Source: Tubiluchus corallicola (lineage: Eukaryota; Priapulida; Priapulimorpha; Priapulimorphida; Tubiluchidae). From it: a DNA stretch of 64,000 nt. Under the pieces are notes generated by a model. It saw nothing but the letters and a program-made list of their open reading frames with translations, had not been told where the DNA came from and searched no databases. The stretch is taken from positions 576,501 through 640,500 of the forward strand of contig JAQGDQ010000077.1 of the NCBI GenBank assembly GCA_030141605.1. Reading direction: 5' to 3'. Positions 44,401 through 58,400 of this stretch are shown piece after piece (position 1 is the stretch's first letter; each line of letters opens with the position of its first letter). The translations under genes and the position numbers were made by a program.

Positions 44401-46517
44401 TGTGTTTAGTAAATCTTCAAGATAACGATAGTTACTTAATGTTAAGTACACAATATGCAATTGTTTATAACAGCACATACCAGAGTTAAATATTTGAGAC
44501 AGACAGCCATTACGTATCGTGTAATACACATGCAGCTTTCTTTCACATTTAACGTTGCTTTCTGTCAGCGGTGGCTCTACTTTAAGGTTCGTTATAAAGC
44601 AATAGGAAGTACATGTAAATCTTTTCATTAATCATTATCTTCATGTTGAGGTCAATATAGTTTAGGCGTTGTAGCCCTTAAGCACCACTGAAAGGGCTAC
44701 TCTAGCAGGAGTTTTCAAAGTAAATTTAAGACAGTAATTAAAATCACATCTTTAAAGAATTAATGTGAAATGTAAGGAGTACCTGTAGTTTCCGTAAAAA
44801 CTGTTTATCTCCCCAAGAAAATAGGAATTAATAACCCTACTAAGAGGAAAGATGGGCGTGCTGATTTTTTTTCTGATATTGGAGAAGCCCTTAATGTTAA
44901 ATTGCGGTGAAATCAAGAAGTCTTCGTTAGCTTTACAGAAATTCTATAAAGTAGCTTAGTGGATAAGCTGCATGATTTTCTAGTAACACGGAAAACGTGT
45001 ATTTTAGTAAAAAAACATAACGATGGTAGTGTTGTCTCACAAGTACCGTACTGTCTATCAATTCAGCAATAGTGAGTGGAGTCGAAAATTAATGGGTTGG
45101 TTTGTTACATGTTAGAGTTACAGGTGACTGCATTTCATCGTGCTGCCAGTGCTAGTGGAATTAATTGATGTCACGTTGTCGTCGTCGTCATCCATATGTC
45201 GTTGTTAAGTCGTTATCGTCGTTACCGCTGCTACTGTTTTTCTTGCTTTTACGGCGACCAGTTAACTTCAGCACTGTGGTTATTCTTAATTAAACTTCGT
45301 TATAAATAGGGGATTGTCGTCGTCACAGGAAAATGTTAGAACAGTATTCTTGTGCGACTAAAATGACTATCAAGAGAAGATGACTTCACACACGCAGAAT
45401 ATCACAACTTCACATAGAATACCTAAAGTCGAGTAGTCCACTTCAAAATACAATCGTTGCTCCTGTATAACACGTATATCGTTGCAGTACGGCAAATGAA
45501 CACCGAGATAGGTCATTAGTAGTCATAGTGGAGGTCAGAGTCACTAAAAACACACAAAAAGGTCCAGAAAGGCAAATTATAAGTTACTCATTGTACTGGT
45601 AAGTCGGCAAACGTAATTGCTTTGATTAATTGATGACCTCAAAGTAAAACAGCATCAACTTCAAAATGTATTGCCTTTGTTTCTGTGAGAAATATATCTT
45701 TTTTTCAACATGCCAATAAAGCAGAACAATAAACAGTCGAGTCAGTATGGCCAGTAAAACCTTTTTCTTATCAGTTTTTAGAACTAACGGGAAAAAATGG
45801 CTACAAGCTCTCGCAAATTGTCTGTGCAGTGCACAAAGCTCAGGACTCCTATTGTTTTTTAAAGTTCTGCGATCCAACGTCTCCATACAGACTCATTACA
45901 AATTTTTTTGTTATGATCGCCGGCGTCATTAGCAGTTCTATTATTATCGCCGCCCATGTCTTCGAGTTATTTTTTCTTTTCTTTTCGTTTTTTACGTTTG
46001 CGTTTTACTTGATTTTAAAAACAAAATACCTTCAGATATTCTGTTCATTTTTATTTTTATTACGTAGGTTCAACTATTTTACCTGGAAACTTTCGTTGCC
46101 TGACATTTCATGCTACACGCAGCAAAATAGGGTGTGAGCGTGTTGATATTGAACGAGGATTTTTTCAACTCACACTGACTTTTTCACAGAATAAACAGCC
46201 GTTTTCAGGAGATGAAACGTTGAACTTTTTAGGGCACACATTGACAATTCAGTGCCCACTAGGTACTCTCGTACTAAAAATAACAGTAATGTAGAACTTT
46301 TATGATGGTATATTTTTGAAAAAGTGTAAGTACAGGATCTGAAGTTAAAGGTTTCACGTCTAGAGCCTTTTTGGGGTGTTTCTGATATATCTAATTGTAA
46401 CAAACAAATAAGTGTTATTGATACTATTTTGAAAATTTTGATCAAAGTAAAAAGTAACACAGTAAGCTTTTTTTATTGATTGATCATACTAAAGCAATTC
46501 GCGCATAATTACTTTAT

Positions 46518-47276
46518 ATAGAGTGGCCCAGAAAAATGTACCGAAGTTTATACTACAATAATGTTAAAAGCAAGTGCCCTAGGGGTAAGTTGAAATTGTG
46601 CAGCATGACGACTGCGAAAGTTACAAATTTGTGGTTTTAGCGGTTTGTAAGTTATGGCTAGGAAAGTTTTGTACGCTAAAAAATTAAATGCAGGAACAAT
46701 GTCAGGGAAAACCAGCCGCGTTGACGTATAAGCACTTAATACGTGGCACTGAGCAAAACAATAAATAAATAAATCTTTTATATCACGGTCTTCACCACAA
46801 AAAGATAAAGCAGTGACAATAGTTTGTTATCAAGAAAAACGAGATTTAATCCTCTGGATTACGATACCTGGAGTTTTTTAAATGAGCATGTATGACGGCT
46901 GCACAGAGCTGTTTGATGCAGAGGAATTAAAAGCAAAAATTGTTGAGCGCTGGGGCCAAGTCACTTCTTTTAGATAAGTGAGAAACTGTGGGAACTATTG
47001 GAAGAAATTCCCAGTTTGCAGTGAAAACGGTGGACACACGGAGCACTTGGTGTAAATTTTAACAATAATGGCACAAGTTTTCCGGCATTTGTTTTTTGAT
47101 TTATTGAATCAAAACTTCTGCATCATTGGAATAACCTAAGAGAATGACGTAAAAATTTTAGGGTTTATACATAAACGTCTATAATATCAATGTGGTAATT
47201 TTCAAGCGATTCCTTTATTTTTCTTATACATGTAATATCGTGATTAAAACTCCGGCACATTTTTGCACCACCTAAT
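46518..47276. mobile_element. Tc1/mariner-like non-autonomous element, about 760 bp
   Basis: The left end TATAGAGTGGCCCAGAAAAA (continuing TGTACCGAAGTTT) is an imperfect reverse complement of the right end, which read inward gives TATTAGGTGGTGCAAAAATG (continuing TGCCGGAGTTTT). Both ends sit in TATA-type sequence, as expected for TA target sites. No intact transposase frame lies between them. The precise ends and superfamily are not certain. Confidence 0.75.
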
Positions 47277-49329
47277 ATATTGTTTATTACATTATTTACA
47301 GGTTCCTGTTTATTTGAATATAATAAACATCGGACAGCGGCACTGTGGCTCGCACGCGAAATTAAACGTTAAAATTTACAGTATCTAATATCTACAAGCG
47401 AAAATATGTGTCAACTGTGTCACAGATAAACTACTATTCTGTGTTTCGCTATGCCAGGGGGCGGTTACTCGTAGCAATGCACGATGGCTGAGTGTGTGCC
47501 TTCAGCGTAAATTGCTAAGCTGTACTGATTTTTGCTTCTAAACGTGCAAATTATTCATCTTCATTTCGGTTTAATAGTGGGATTATTATGAGTTTGAACA
47601 ATAGTCAAATCTTAGTCTTAGTTTAATCCCGAGTGTGGTGAAAGTTTACATCGTAGATAATAGTATCGAGTTTTCTACTGCTTGCAGGCGGTATTTTTTC
47701 AGCCTCATAAGAGTCATGATTGTGGACATAGTGACATAATAAACCGTTCTTCATTCTTCACCTAGTTTTTTACTTACGTTTCAACACTAATCGTAGCATA
47801 TTGTGTTTACATTCTGAAGCTTTTGGCACTTCTTTTCTTAGAGTGTGGAATACGGATTGACTTTCTTGTACATTATTTCACGCGTTGCTGAGTCGTTATT
47901 GTTTGTTAGAATAACTGGTTTAATTGTTTTGCAGTCCACTTTCACTGAGAGCATCTAAATTAAAAGTCGTGTTTGTGATCAGAGTTCTTTTGTTAAAAAC
48001 TTGCAGTTGAATTTGCATCATCACTACTGTCGTTAAATTTGTTTTTGATGTATTACCTTACTTTCAGTTGCGTCTAGCACAGCTCTAAAGTCTGCCATCC
48101 AGGTAACACAAATGTTTTACAGCGCTGAGTATTTCCCTTCCATGACCTCCCATTATCGGCTGGCGTCGACTAAATTGGCAGTTCAACTCATTTTTCGATC
48201 GCAAGTCTTCACTTGGTATATCACATTGTTACAGTGGTATGAAACCAATACCTAACAAGCGTATTCATCAATTGGCGATCCAGTTTTCAAATTTTCGCTC
48301 ATATCTCAGCACTTCCTAGGAACTTCACTGTTCGGGAAATTGTTTGCTGTTTCTAGGAATTGTTTGCTGTTTCAGCTTTGCAACACGGTGAACACGCATC
48401 CCCTTCGTTGGACAGGAACTAAGCAGCTATGCGTGACTTTACGTGACTGAGCGTCACGTCGTTTATTTTTAGATTTAAATGTTCGACTACCTTCACTATT
48501 CTTAATGCAGCGCATTTATAACTAGATAGGTGCCAATTTTATTTTGGCTTTGAGAAGTACGAACTTTTTAATGATCAAAGATATTCTATACTATTTAAAT
48601 GTTATATAAATTCTTTTTCCCTTCGTGTGTTAAAAGTAACCACTGTTAACTTTATACATTGTTTAACTTAAGTTCCGTTATAACTTATTTAAACACGCAG
48701 TTTTTAGACTTTTGTGATGTGTTCGACGTTAGAGCTGACTATTTTGTTATAGCATTCGGTTTGTAGCGTGTAGTTCATGACCTGCTTGTAGTATGTTAGG
48801 ATTAGCTGTGTGTTTCCATGCCTGGGCGTTCATTTCTGCTTCACGGTGCGTTTTTTTTAAATACTTGAGGGCAATATGTTAAATCTAGAAAAGCTATATC
48901 CTTCGCTAATTTGCACCGGATGTCCGCCTGATCATTTTTGGTCATCTTACAATGCCAGCCTAACGCCACAAAATGGAAGTGATAGTTGGTGCGAGTATTT
49001 CCTGACAATCCCCTGAATCTAGCATAAATGCTATATAATCTGTATTACATAACAAAATTTAAACCATCTGCGACCTGCTGAGTACAATCAAGTTCCGTGG
49101 TATAATCATTTATGTTTTCGGAGTGATTGCTTGCTGATTCAAATGAGTTTGACTCATGGATGTTTTTCGTGCTTTACGGTGATATAAACGCGTTGCCACT
49201 AGAAATACGTATAAAACAACATTCCGGTTTGTCAAAAACTTTTTACTTCTCTCCTTTTCTCTCTTTCCGTCTTTTCTGACACTACTCTTTTTTGTGGAGT
49301 TTTTTCTTTCTTTTAGTTCTTTTTTGTGT

Positions 49330-49361
49330 CCTACTCCCTCCCCCGCCCCCCCTCTCTGTCT

Positions 49362-49411
<50 letters not shown>

Positions 49412-49470
49412 TCCCTCCCCCTCTCTCTCTCTCTTTCCCTCTCTCTTTTTCTCTTTCTCACTCTCACGCG
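49330..49470. repeat. (CT)n polypyrimidine tract
   Basis: About 140 bp of CTCTCTCT with C-rich and TTTC interruptions, about 300 bp upstream of the candidate ClC first exon at 49769. Minus-strand Arg/Glu frames are artefacts. Confidence 0.95.
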
Positions 49471-49768
49471 TGCACTCTTTTTGCCTACCTGTTTGTTGAT
49501 CTACAGCTAATGTTTACATTTATCTACACAGCACCTTATGACGTTTACAGATATCGAGCACTAATTCTTGCTATTTGAACCTTGTTCCGCCATTCTTGTG
49601 TATCGTGTCAGGCGTATAAGAACAGTTTTGTGTACAAATAAATTTAAATACGTTTAAAAAATGTGAAGTGAGAAAGTATGACACATAAAACTTTGAAGGA
49701 CTGGTGTGATCAAATAGAAGGACTTCTCGTAGAATATGACAACAAAATGAATATGTACCACTGCCGAC

Positions 49769-49922
49769 ATGATAGCTGAACTCGAGGATTATGCAGCTAG
49801 TGTTGTAGATGTGAATGTATTTCCTCATAGGAGTCGCTCTTTGTCTTCACTTGAGCTGGGTATTGCCAGCATAAAAAATGCCGATAGAGAAATTCTGTCT
49901 CAGTACAGCGCAGATTCAACTG
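49769..49922 (+). CDS. Candidate alternative first coding exon of the ClC gene (isoform B N-terminus)
   Basis: Opens at an ATG with an in-frame stop seven codons upstream and encodes 51 residues starting MIAELEDYAASVVDVNVFPH and ending AREILSQYSADST-like (NADREILSQYSADST). It then breaks in phase 1 before GTAAGTTTT, a strong donor. Splicing to 52401 gives ...[16 protein letters not shown] in frame. Splicing to the exon at 51610 would hit a stop at once, so this would be a separate isoform. No family motif of its own; supported by the donor, the phase and the position next to the ClC exons. Confidence 0.65.
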
Positions 49923-51618
49923 GTAAGTTTTGTGTTGAAGTAGGGTGAAATTTTTGTTATATATTTGCCCAAATGTAACTTGAACATGTATGCCAAACAA
50001 ACTAAAATAAAGTTAGAACTTAGAATGTTGTGTTCCCAAAACTCTATGAAGTTTAGTTTAGATAGTAGGTCAAATTCAAAGGAAATTTGTCAGTTGGTCA
50101 TGGGTATTTTTATAATGTAACAAGCAACTTTAGCATATATTGTTGTTCTCTATGTCTTTGTTTTCTAAACTTTCACTTGTTTGCTGAACAGTGTTTAACA
50201 TGAACAGTTTTGTTTAGCGAGAAGCGAAGTCCAGGTTAAAGGAAAAATATTGCCTCTATGTTGAATTTTCGATCCAATTCCAATGCACTTACAGCGCTTT
50301 CATTCCAGATTCATTTTAAGTTGCAGTTGGAATTATCAGATTCAAATTGGGATCTTATTAAAGTTATTGTAAGAGCATAAAATTGAGTCCGAACATTATT
50401 GACAATTGGCGCATAGCACAAGAAAATCTCAAGTTGAGTCTGAACATTATTGTCATTTAGTGCATCGTATATGGCTTCATAAGGAATATTTCAGAAATTT
50501 TACCAGTGACCTTTGAGGAGGATGGTGCTAGACAGCACGACATCGTTTGATGTAGCCCAGGCAATTCCAGTTTCATTATTTTATTTAGCATATTTCATTT
50601 TTGCAGTTAACTGTTAGGGAAGATTTATACTTGGATAATTGTTATTTAGTTGTAAAACATTTTTTGGGCGCGTTACCAGCTTAATTAATTCATTTCCAAG
50701 GATTGGCGAGCCTTTTAAAACTACCGAACTGCTTTCTTTTGAAGTGTTTTCCTTTCTAATCAGTCGTGCATCGTAAGTGACAAAAAATTATAGGTGTACA
50801 CTGTATATGCTATATTGCTGTCCATATATGAAGTTAACTGCAATGCTAAGAACTTAAAGACCATTGTCCCTGTAAATAATCTACACCTAGAAAAACATTC
50901 TGATCGATCCTGAAAGTTATACGCACAAGCAGTTAACATTTAGGAACATTAATGCCATAATAGCTTCCTCGTTTTAGTGTGCGCAACGGTTTTCCTTTAA
51001 AATCTGGTTTTTCCATTCATTTTTACACAGTCCATTGCCTGTGTTTACTCCCCGTTATTCCAGAAGCTTTTATTCCACACACAAGACACTTCAAACAGCC
51101 AAATGAGGTTGTGTTATTTCTACAATCATTGCCTGCATAATTATTTTCGCTTAATTGCTTCGCTGACCAATCGGGCTGTTATTTTGACATAGCTAGTTTA
51201 AATAGACACTGACCCGATAGACGTTTTCATTGTAGGCTTGTAGCCGTCTTGTCTTGTGTGGTGTTGCTGTTACAGCACTAGCTGGTGGTAAAGCAACAGC
51301 GAAGAATAAGCTGTGGAATGAGTGACCCTAGTTTCTTATACATTTGGCAGTGAATAACTGTAACAGTTTCTTTGAGAAAAGTAGCCTTCTTTACTATTGA
51401 AGTAACATCTCTCTTTCAAAATCTGTACAGTGTGACACTTTTGCAGTGGTAAACGTCAGGATAATGTGTATAACGTATTATATAGTTGAACTTCAGCGGT
51501 GTGGCTTCTACATCTTATTATTTTTCATAAAAGCTCTTCCACGGATATTTGTGCTTTTTTAGAAACAGGAGTAAGAGGTGTTTTCCGATTTTCTCGATTT
51601 TCATTATAGAACTTAACA

Positions 51619-52081
51619 ATGTCAAATGAGGTGAAGATAGATGTAACAAGTGATCAGTCAGACACTCAGGATGACGGAGATCTGGCTCCTTTAGGAATGA
51701 GTCCAAGGTCTTGCCGAAATAGAAGCAGACATTTTTCTCAAGATAAAAGTCTTGACATTCCCATCATTCAGTTCACACCCGCGGCTGCTCAAGATACCTC
51801 TGTACCATTGATGGGTAATGGCCATGTACCTTCATCAAGCAATACTCTTGGAGTTTCCAGAAGAAGACGGACAACATCACTTTTGGTGTTTAACACAGCT
51901 TCTCATTCCACCGACACAAGTCTGGCCCTACCGTGTTTGACAAAAGGGCGCCAGAGCAAAGCACTAAAACGCAGCGCCACAGCACCTGGTGAACTACTCA
52001 CTGATAAGAAAATACTTGGCTTTGTCAACAATAATATCCTAAATGCAGTTATACCAAATGTTTATGGAACATTTTACGATG
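51619..52081 (+). CDS. Alternative first coding exon of the ClC gene (isoform C, long Ser-rich N-terminus)
   Basis: Acceptor TTATAG ends at 51609 and the ATG is at 51619, so an untranslated upstream exon is expected. It encodes 154 residues, starting MSNEVKIDVTSDQSDTQDDG, rich in Ser/Thr/Asp with a basic patch SRRRRTTSLLVF, and ending NVYGTFYD before the donor GTATTG at 52082 (phase 1). Joining to 52401 gives [14 protein letters not shown]. Without the splice the frame runs only six codons further to a stop, so the donor is preferred. Likely a cytosolic N-terminal domain of the exchanger. Confidence 0.8.
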
Positions 52082-52400
52082 GTATTGATGATGAATTTTC
52101 ATAGATATTTATTTTTTTGCAGATATAGGTGTGATCAAATATATGCATGGCAGCTGCCGTCGCGCTGCAACCCAACTATCCCACAAAGCCCAACTTGTAT
52201 TGATTTGAGCTAATATGATTTAAATAAGCTATTAACACTTTTTCTGTTGAACATTTATGAAGTTGTGTTTTACCAGGTTGCTAAATTGCTGTATTCCATT
52301 ACCAAAAATTCTTTTAAAAAATTCTGCAGAATTTCATGCATCACTCAATCAACTTGATGACTGTATACTATTTGACTGTTTATATGTCAAATTTTTTTAG

Positions 52401-55400
52401 GTACGTATAATGTGTTAGATCCTTTAGAACAAGACTTGCCACCTGGTTTGGGGCAGTATGAGGATTTCCATACAATAGACTGGTTGCGAGACATAGCCCG
52501 AGACAGACTAAGACATCGGCATATAGTGAAGAAAAAAACTGTTTCTTGTTGGGAATTGACCAAAGGTTTACACGATGCCTGGTCCGGTTGGATGTGTGTA
52601 CTTCTTGTAGGGTTATTAGCTGGTATGTGTTAGCAGTTATCCGCAAAATTTTTGTTAGTTTTTCTTGTTGCTGTTGATCATACTTTTTATTTCTGTTCTT
52701 AACATGAGTTATTTAATGGAATTAATCCACAGTTTTCCAGAGTTTTTAAAACTGAACATGGCTCTCTTTTACACATGCTTACTAGTAAAATTTACATGTT
52801 TTTCAGTTTTTTTCTCAAAATTTCATACCTTGAAAAAAGATATTCCTATACAACTATTATTGTAAAACTGTCTGCCCATAAAGCTGATGTTTTTGATATT
52901 TCATTATACTACAGTTGTACATTTTGAAAGTGAATGTAGCATACCTGTTAGACATGTGATGCTTTGGAGATACATTTGGGCTACAACTATAACATAATTT
53001 ATTTCTTTTTTCACTGAAAAGTATTTAAATTTGCCATTATGCATATACACACTTCCATCATTTGCAGATCTACAAAATTTACCAAAACTCTTCTTTATGA
53101 ACATTATTGTAGTTTTTCAGTGTTTAGTCACAGATGCAGAGGTGCTTTGTTGCAGAGTGGGCCAAGAATATTCTTGATTAGAAAATAGATTATGAAATTA
53201 TAAACACTGTTATGACTGTACTACAGGGTATAACAAAACTGATGTAGTAATCTATTAGATTTGCAGACACATTTATGTTTTGATTATTTCCAAATAAGCA
53301 TATTGATTTTTTCAAATGGGTATCACATTATCTGTTACTTAACGTAGAATTTGACGTAAAAAATCTTTCAAATTGAAAATGTGACGAGGAAAATTAGAAG
53401 ATGCTAAATTAAGCGTTTTTGCAACCATGAATTTGTCCTTGTGTTGAAATCAAAGATTTCTGAAAACATTTAGCTCTGCTCCAATTTAGGTAGAGCTGCT
53501 TAATGGTAGTCTTTCATGTTGATGTATATCAGCATTTTTTAATTTTGCATAGTGTGAATATCTGCTTTCTCTGTACTGTGTATGGTTGTCCAAGTTTATC
53601 ACTGACACTTTTCTTCAAAATTCCTCAAGTCTCAGTGCAAAACCAGTAACTGTGAGAGGTACTATAGTGGATTTCATTTCAAGCTCATCTCGTTTACTTT
53701 CCTGTCTTCATCTTGATTACTTTAGTGCTTTTCTTTCAGGTTTAACAGCTGGTGTTGTAGACATTGGGGCTAGTTGGATGAGCGATATCAAAAATGGCAT
53801 ATGTCCAGGACAGTTCTGGTTTGGAAGAGAGCAATGTTGCTGGGACTCTAATGATACTGATTTTGATGAGCGACACTGTTCGGAGGTATTTTTAATGATA
53901 CAACAGAACTTGAACTACAATAAGTTATTTCCCAACTAAGTACCATTTTTAGATTGAAACCTATACAACCCATTACATAATAAACTTTATTTTAGAATTA
54001 CTTGTGTCAGTTTCTTTCCTTCACGCATTAACCAAATTGAACACATTACTCAGTGGTATGCATGGTATTGTTCCTTTTTTAGGTTTTTGCTGTTCAGTTT
54101 GTTGATGACAACAACACTAGCAAAGTTCAAGCTGTTTAAATGATTTTTTAGCTGATCTGTAGTTCACTTATCTTTGCTTAAGTGTTCACTCATGCCACTT
54201 AAGTGCTTTTCGTTATTTCACTTCATGAATATTATATAGTTTTTTTAACATTTTATTGCAAGCACTAAGCAGCACTAAGCATTGTGTTACAGGCATTGCC
54301 ATGTTGGACTTTCAAATAAGGAAAGTGGTGGTGTCATCTGAAAACTTCAATGCATTATTTATTGACACATGTAATTTTCTCCTGATGTGTAAGTGTTTAT
54401 AAGGGTCTTATGAGTTAGGGCTTAATTTTGCTCTTTTGAAATGAATTGCTTCAAATTCTGTTTGTTTTGTATGGAATCCTTTGAATACATGAGTCATGCA
54501 ATATAATACTTCTGTGCTATCACATCTACAATATCTTAAGACCTATAACTTCATTATATTTTTTGTGTATTTTTAGTGGTATACGTGGCCAAATGTGTTT
54601 GGCATGTATAACGAGGACAATGGTTGGTACTACTTAGTACAGTACATTACCTATGTGTTCTGGGCTGTCATTATGTCCTTGCTGGCGGTTACACTTGTGC
54701 GTCAATTTGCACCATATGCATGCGGATCTGGAATCCCAGAAGTAAGCGATATTTCAATTTTATTTAGCTATATATATATCAGAATTGATTTTTTGTATTA
54801 TTTTCTCTGTTTAACTTGAGTTTTTCAGCCTATTTTGAATTCAATTAAACTCTTGGGCATTTTGTTTGAATTAACAGTTTAGTATTAACATTTAATACCA
54901 AGGAGTCTTTTAAGATTTACTTTGTTTTAATTGCACAAAATATTTTCAAAAAGTTATTTTTTTAGGTTTATAGTCTCTGGCAATGTCTTTGTTTCTGTTA
55001 CTGCCCTTTGGAGCTTTTTTGTGGACAATGTATATTTGACTTGACATGAAGTGTTGATTGTGTTGCTCCCATGGTCAAACTGTTTTTGTCAGGCTTGTAC
55101 CTTGAGTAAAAACAGAAACAACTTTACCCTGAGCAAATATGCAGTTAAGCATGTGATCATTAAATTGGAAAGACATAACTTGAAATCAACTTGACTTAGA
55201 CTAAATTCACAGCAACCTAAGGAACAATAAAAACGACATTTCTTCTCACCATTTGCTATTGGCTTTTTCAGATTAAAACAATACTTAGTGGCTTTATAAT
55301 AAGAGGATACCTCGGCAAGTGGACATATGTCATCAAGTCTGTGACGATGATGATGGCGACATCAGCGGGACTTAGTTTAGGTAAAGAGGGGCCGATGGTG

Positions 55401-58400
55401 CACATGGCATGCTGTGTGGGAAACATAATGTCTTATCTTTTTCCTAAGTATGGAAAAAATGAAGCCAAGAAAAGAGAGGTTAGTTTGCTAATTTTTTTAA
55501 ATGATGACTCAGACATGGTATAATTTATACATTTACATATTTATTTATTCGTAACCCACAATAGTAAACTTGAGGTAGTTATATATAACTTACACTATAA
55601 CTTACTGTGTTCCCATGGTCAGTTTTACAGACTGGCAGTAGGCCACATTGCCTTGAGTACAAAATTCTTTCCTTTTGCTTTTTCACTGTTAAATGCAGAG
55701 TTTGCAAGCCATTCTTAATAAAGTATATTTTTCTCATTGTTCATCCAGATGCATATAATAATGGTTGATAATATAATTAATTTACCATTTGCTTTTTTTT
55801 GTCTTTTGCACTTTGTGCTTTGAAATAATAGATATTCTTCAAGAATTAACATGCATAAATCATCGAACTTCCTTTCGGTATATTTTTGATAAAATGTGTC
55901 ATCATCACAGTTATAGGTGTCATATGTAGCATGAAAAAAGTAATGTTCTTTATAGTGATGTATGTGAGTTAATTTATTCATTGATACCTGTCAGATTGAT
56001 AATTTAGCAAATAAACATGAAATTTAGTAGATATGCGTGAATATGTTTGTGTGTGTGTGTGTGCTTTCGCAAAGCTCCCAGTCAGATCTCAGACCAGTTT
56101 TGCCATGTAAGCACAGGTTCTGCGTTGAAATGCTGATTGATCACAATTTTTCAGTTCCTCCATCAATTAGTCTAGCAGTGCCTCCTTCAATTATTTACCC
56201 GTTACGCTTATTGTCGTAACCATCCACGTCTTTCTTAATGTGTGGTTTTGGAGAGCTAGGCATATGTGCCTGCCTTTGTTTATCCAAGTGTTTTACATTA
56301 TATTTTCAAAATGGTGAAAATGCTGAAACCAGACCAATCAAACTTGGCACAGAAATGTAGGTAAGTACTGGCTGGGAAAGGTCAAAAGGCCACACAGACA
56401 CATTTCGTCTCGATTTGACCTTAAAAATGTTTTCGTGGTGCATTCACTAAAGTGGTTTGGAATTTAGTTCAGTTTACCATTTGCAGTTTTGCTGTTTAGC
56501 AATTGATTCACTTTGTAGATAATTTTGCTGTCACTTTTCTCTAGTTAGCTATATTATATTCAATAAGTTAATTCATTCGTTTGTTTCAGATTTTATCTGC
56601 AGCATCAGCAGCAGGTGTCTCTGTTGCATTTGGCGCTCCAATTGGTGGAGTGTTATTTAGTCTGGAAGAGGTATGGATTTCATACAGATATGTCATACTT
56701 CTTATTTTTTCACTCGTACTAAAATATAGTGTAGTGCAATCCAAATTAGTTGCTCAATAAATTTTGCGTGTAGACATTTGTATATTGACTGAAACTTATG
56801 TAAAAATGGGAATAAATATTGCTAAATTTGGGTTTTAACCGATGAAAAATTTGATCTTACTAGCTTAACCTTTTTCTTTTACTAAGTTTTTTGTGAAAAC
56901 TTCCTGTGACGCAGATTAAAGCTATCATAAAAAAAATGTGCATTACAAAGATGCATTATCATCTAGTGTATAAACTGAGCCTTAGAAAACCAGTTATTAA
57001 CAAAATTTAATGTGCATTATCAATTTTATTGATAAAGATCATTACATGTGAATTAGTTCCTTAATGTTTTTGTGACTTCTTTTTTCACACTCATTAGCTA
57101 TTTATGTATCAAAAATTTTTTAGTCCATATTATGTTTAGCGAGAACTGAGATTTTGTGTAACACTTCATCTTACAAACAAGAGAAATTGGAGATTTTATA
57201 TATTCAACCAGTGTTACTCTGAGCTGGATATAATGTAAGCCGCGAGGAGAAAAGCAGCTTCACAAAGAATGAACTTATGCTAACCAATAATCCTTGTCAT
57301 ACAGATAATCCATTTGCTGTGTTATGCTTACTACTCTCAGAGAATATGTTGCATCATATTGGTGCTAAATTCAATGTATAATTAGTAAGTTTAATTATTA
57401 ATAATTTTGTAATCATTTTCCTGGAAAGTGCCAGTAAGATTTTAATAATCAATTTCTTCAATTTAGGTTAGCTACTATTTTCCACTAAAAACATTATGGC
57501 GATCGTTTTTTTGTGCCATGGTAGCTTCATTTGTTCTGCGATCAATCAATCCATTTGGAACGTCGCATTTAGTCATGTTCTACATTGATTACAACAATCA
57601 GTGGTTCTTTTTCGAGTTAATTCCATTCATTCTTTTAGGAATATTTGGGGTAAGTATTCTGGAATATAGACTAAGATTCCTTTATTTCTTTTTTATAACT
57701 TTTAAAGTAACTTATTTTTCCATCTTATGGATTTGAAGTTTGGGTCCCTTTAAAGTACTATATTTCTACTTGTTGTCATCTGAGTGATTTGAGGTTACTC
57801 TTCATTACTGTATGCTGGATTTTCTGGAATGTTGTAATTAATCTTGCGTGTATCTTGTTAACTTGGTATTTTGCTATATTGTAGTTTTGCAATGTTGGTT
57901 ATTCGTAGACTAGTCAACACAAACTTCTTTTTCGTTAGCTCATCATTCATAGGAACCATAAACGATTCCTAAGTAATTTCAATTGACTTAAACAAAACAA
58001 ACAGATGGCATTTCAAAGACAAATTTCTATTGATTTTTCGCATTATAAGTAATATATTTTTAAATTATTGGTAAATATTTGACAGTATTTAAACTGCTTA
58101 AAGAAGAGGAAGCTGCTCATTTCAGTTAACAAGCAACAAAGTTTTTGTTTCTATTCATTTTTAATATAATGATGATCTTTCTTTTCAGGGCCTAGTTGGT
58201 GCTTTCTTTATTAAAGCCAATATATATTGGTGTAAATATAGAAAGAATTCTCGGTTGGGTCTTTACCCAACTGCAGAGGTAAGCCATCAGTTGCTGTTTA
58301 TTATGTTAATAGTGTTATATGACTAGTGATCCTACATTTGAGATACAGTTTTGCTTTATTGCTGATGGTCTAGCTAATTTCCTTGTACCACATGTCTATC

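Larger units (their letters stand above)
36236..49768. other. Long intron or intergenic stretch dominated by mobile elements and tandem repeats
   Basis: Contains a dead LINE (36600-39465), a short minus-strand gene (40215-41333), a minisatellite block (42430-43930), a small tandem duplication (44220-44400), a mariner-like MITE (46518-47276) and a CT tract (49330-49470). Between 44400-46510 and 47280-49320 I see no exon, RNA gene or structured repeat that I can support. Confidence 0.6.

Noticed and set aside
49282-49578. Arg/Glu-rich minus frame and Ser/Leu-rich plus frames
   Set aside because: Produced by the CT dinucleotide tract.
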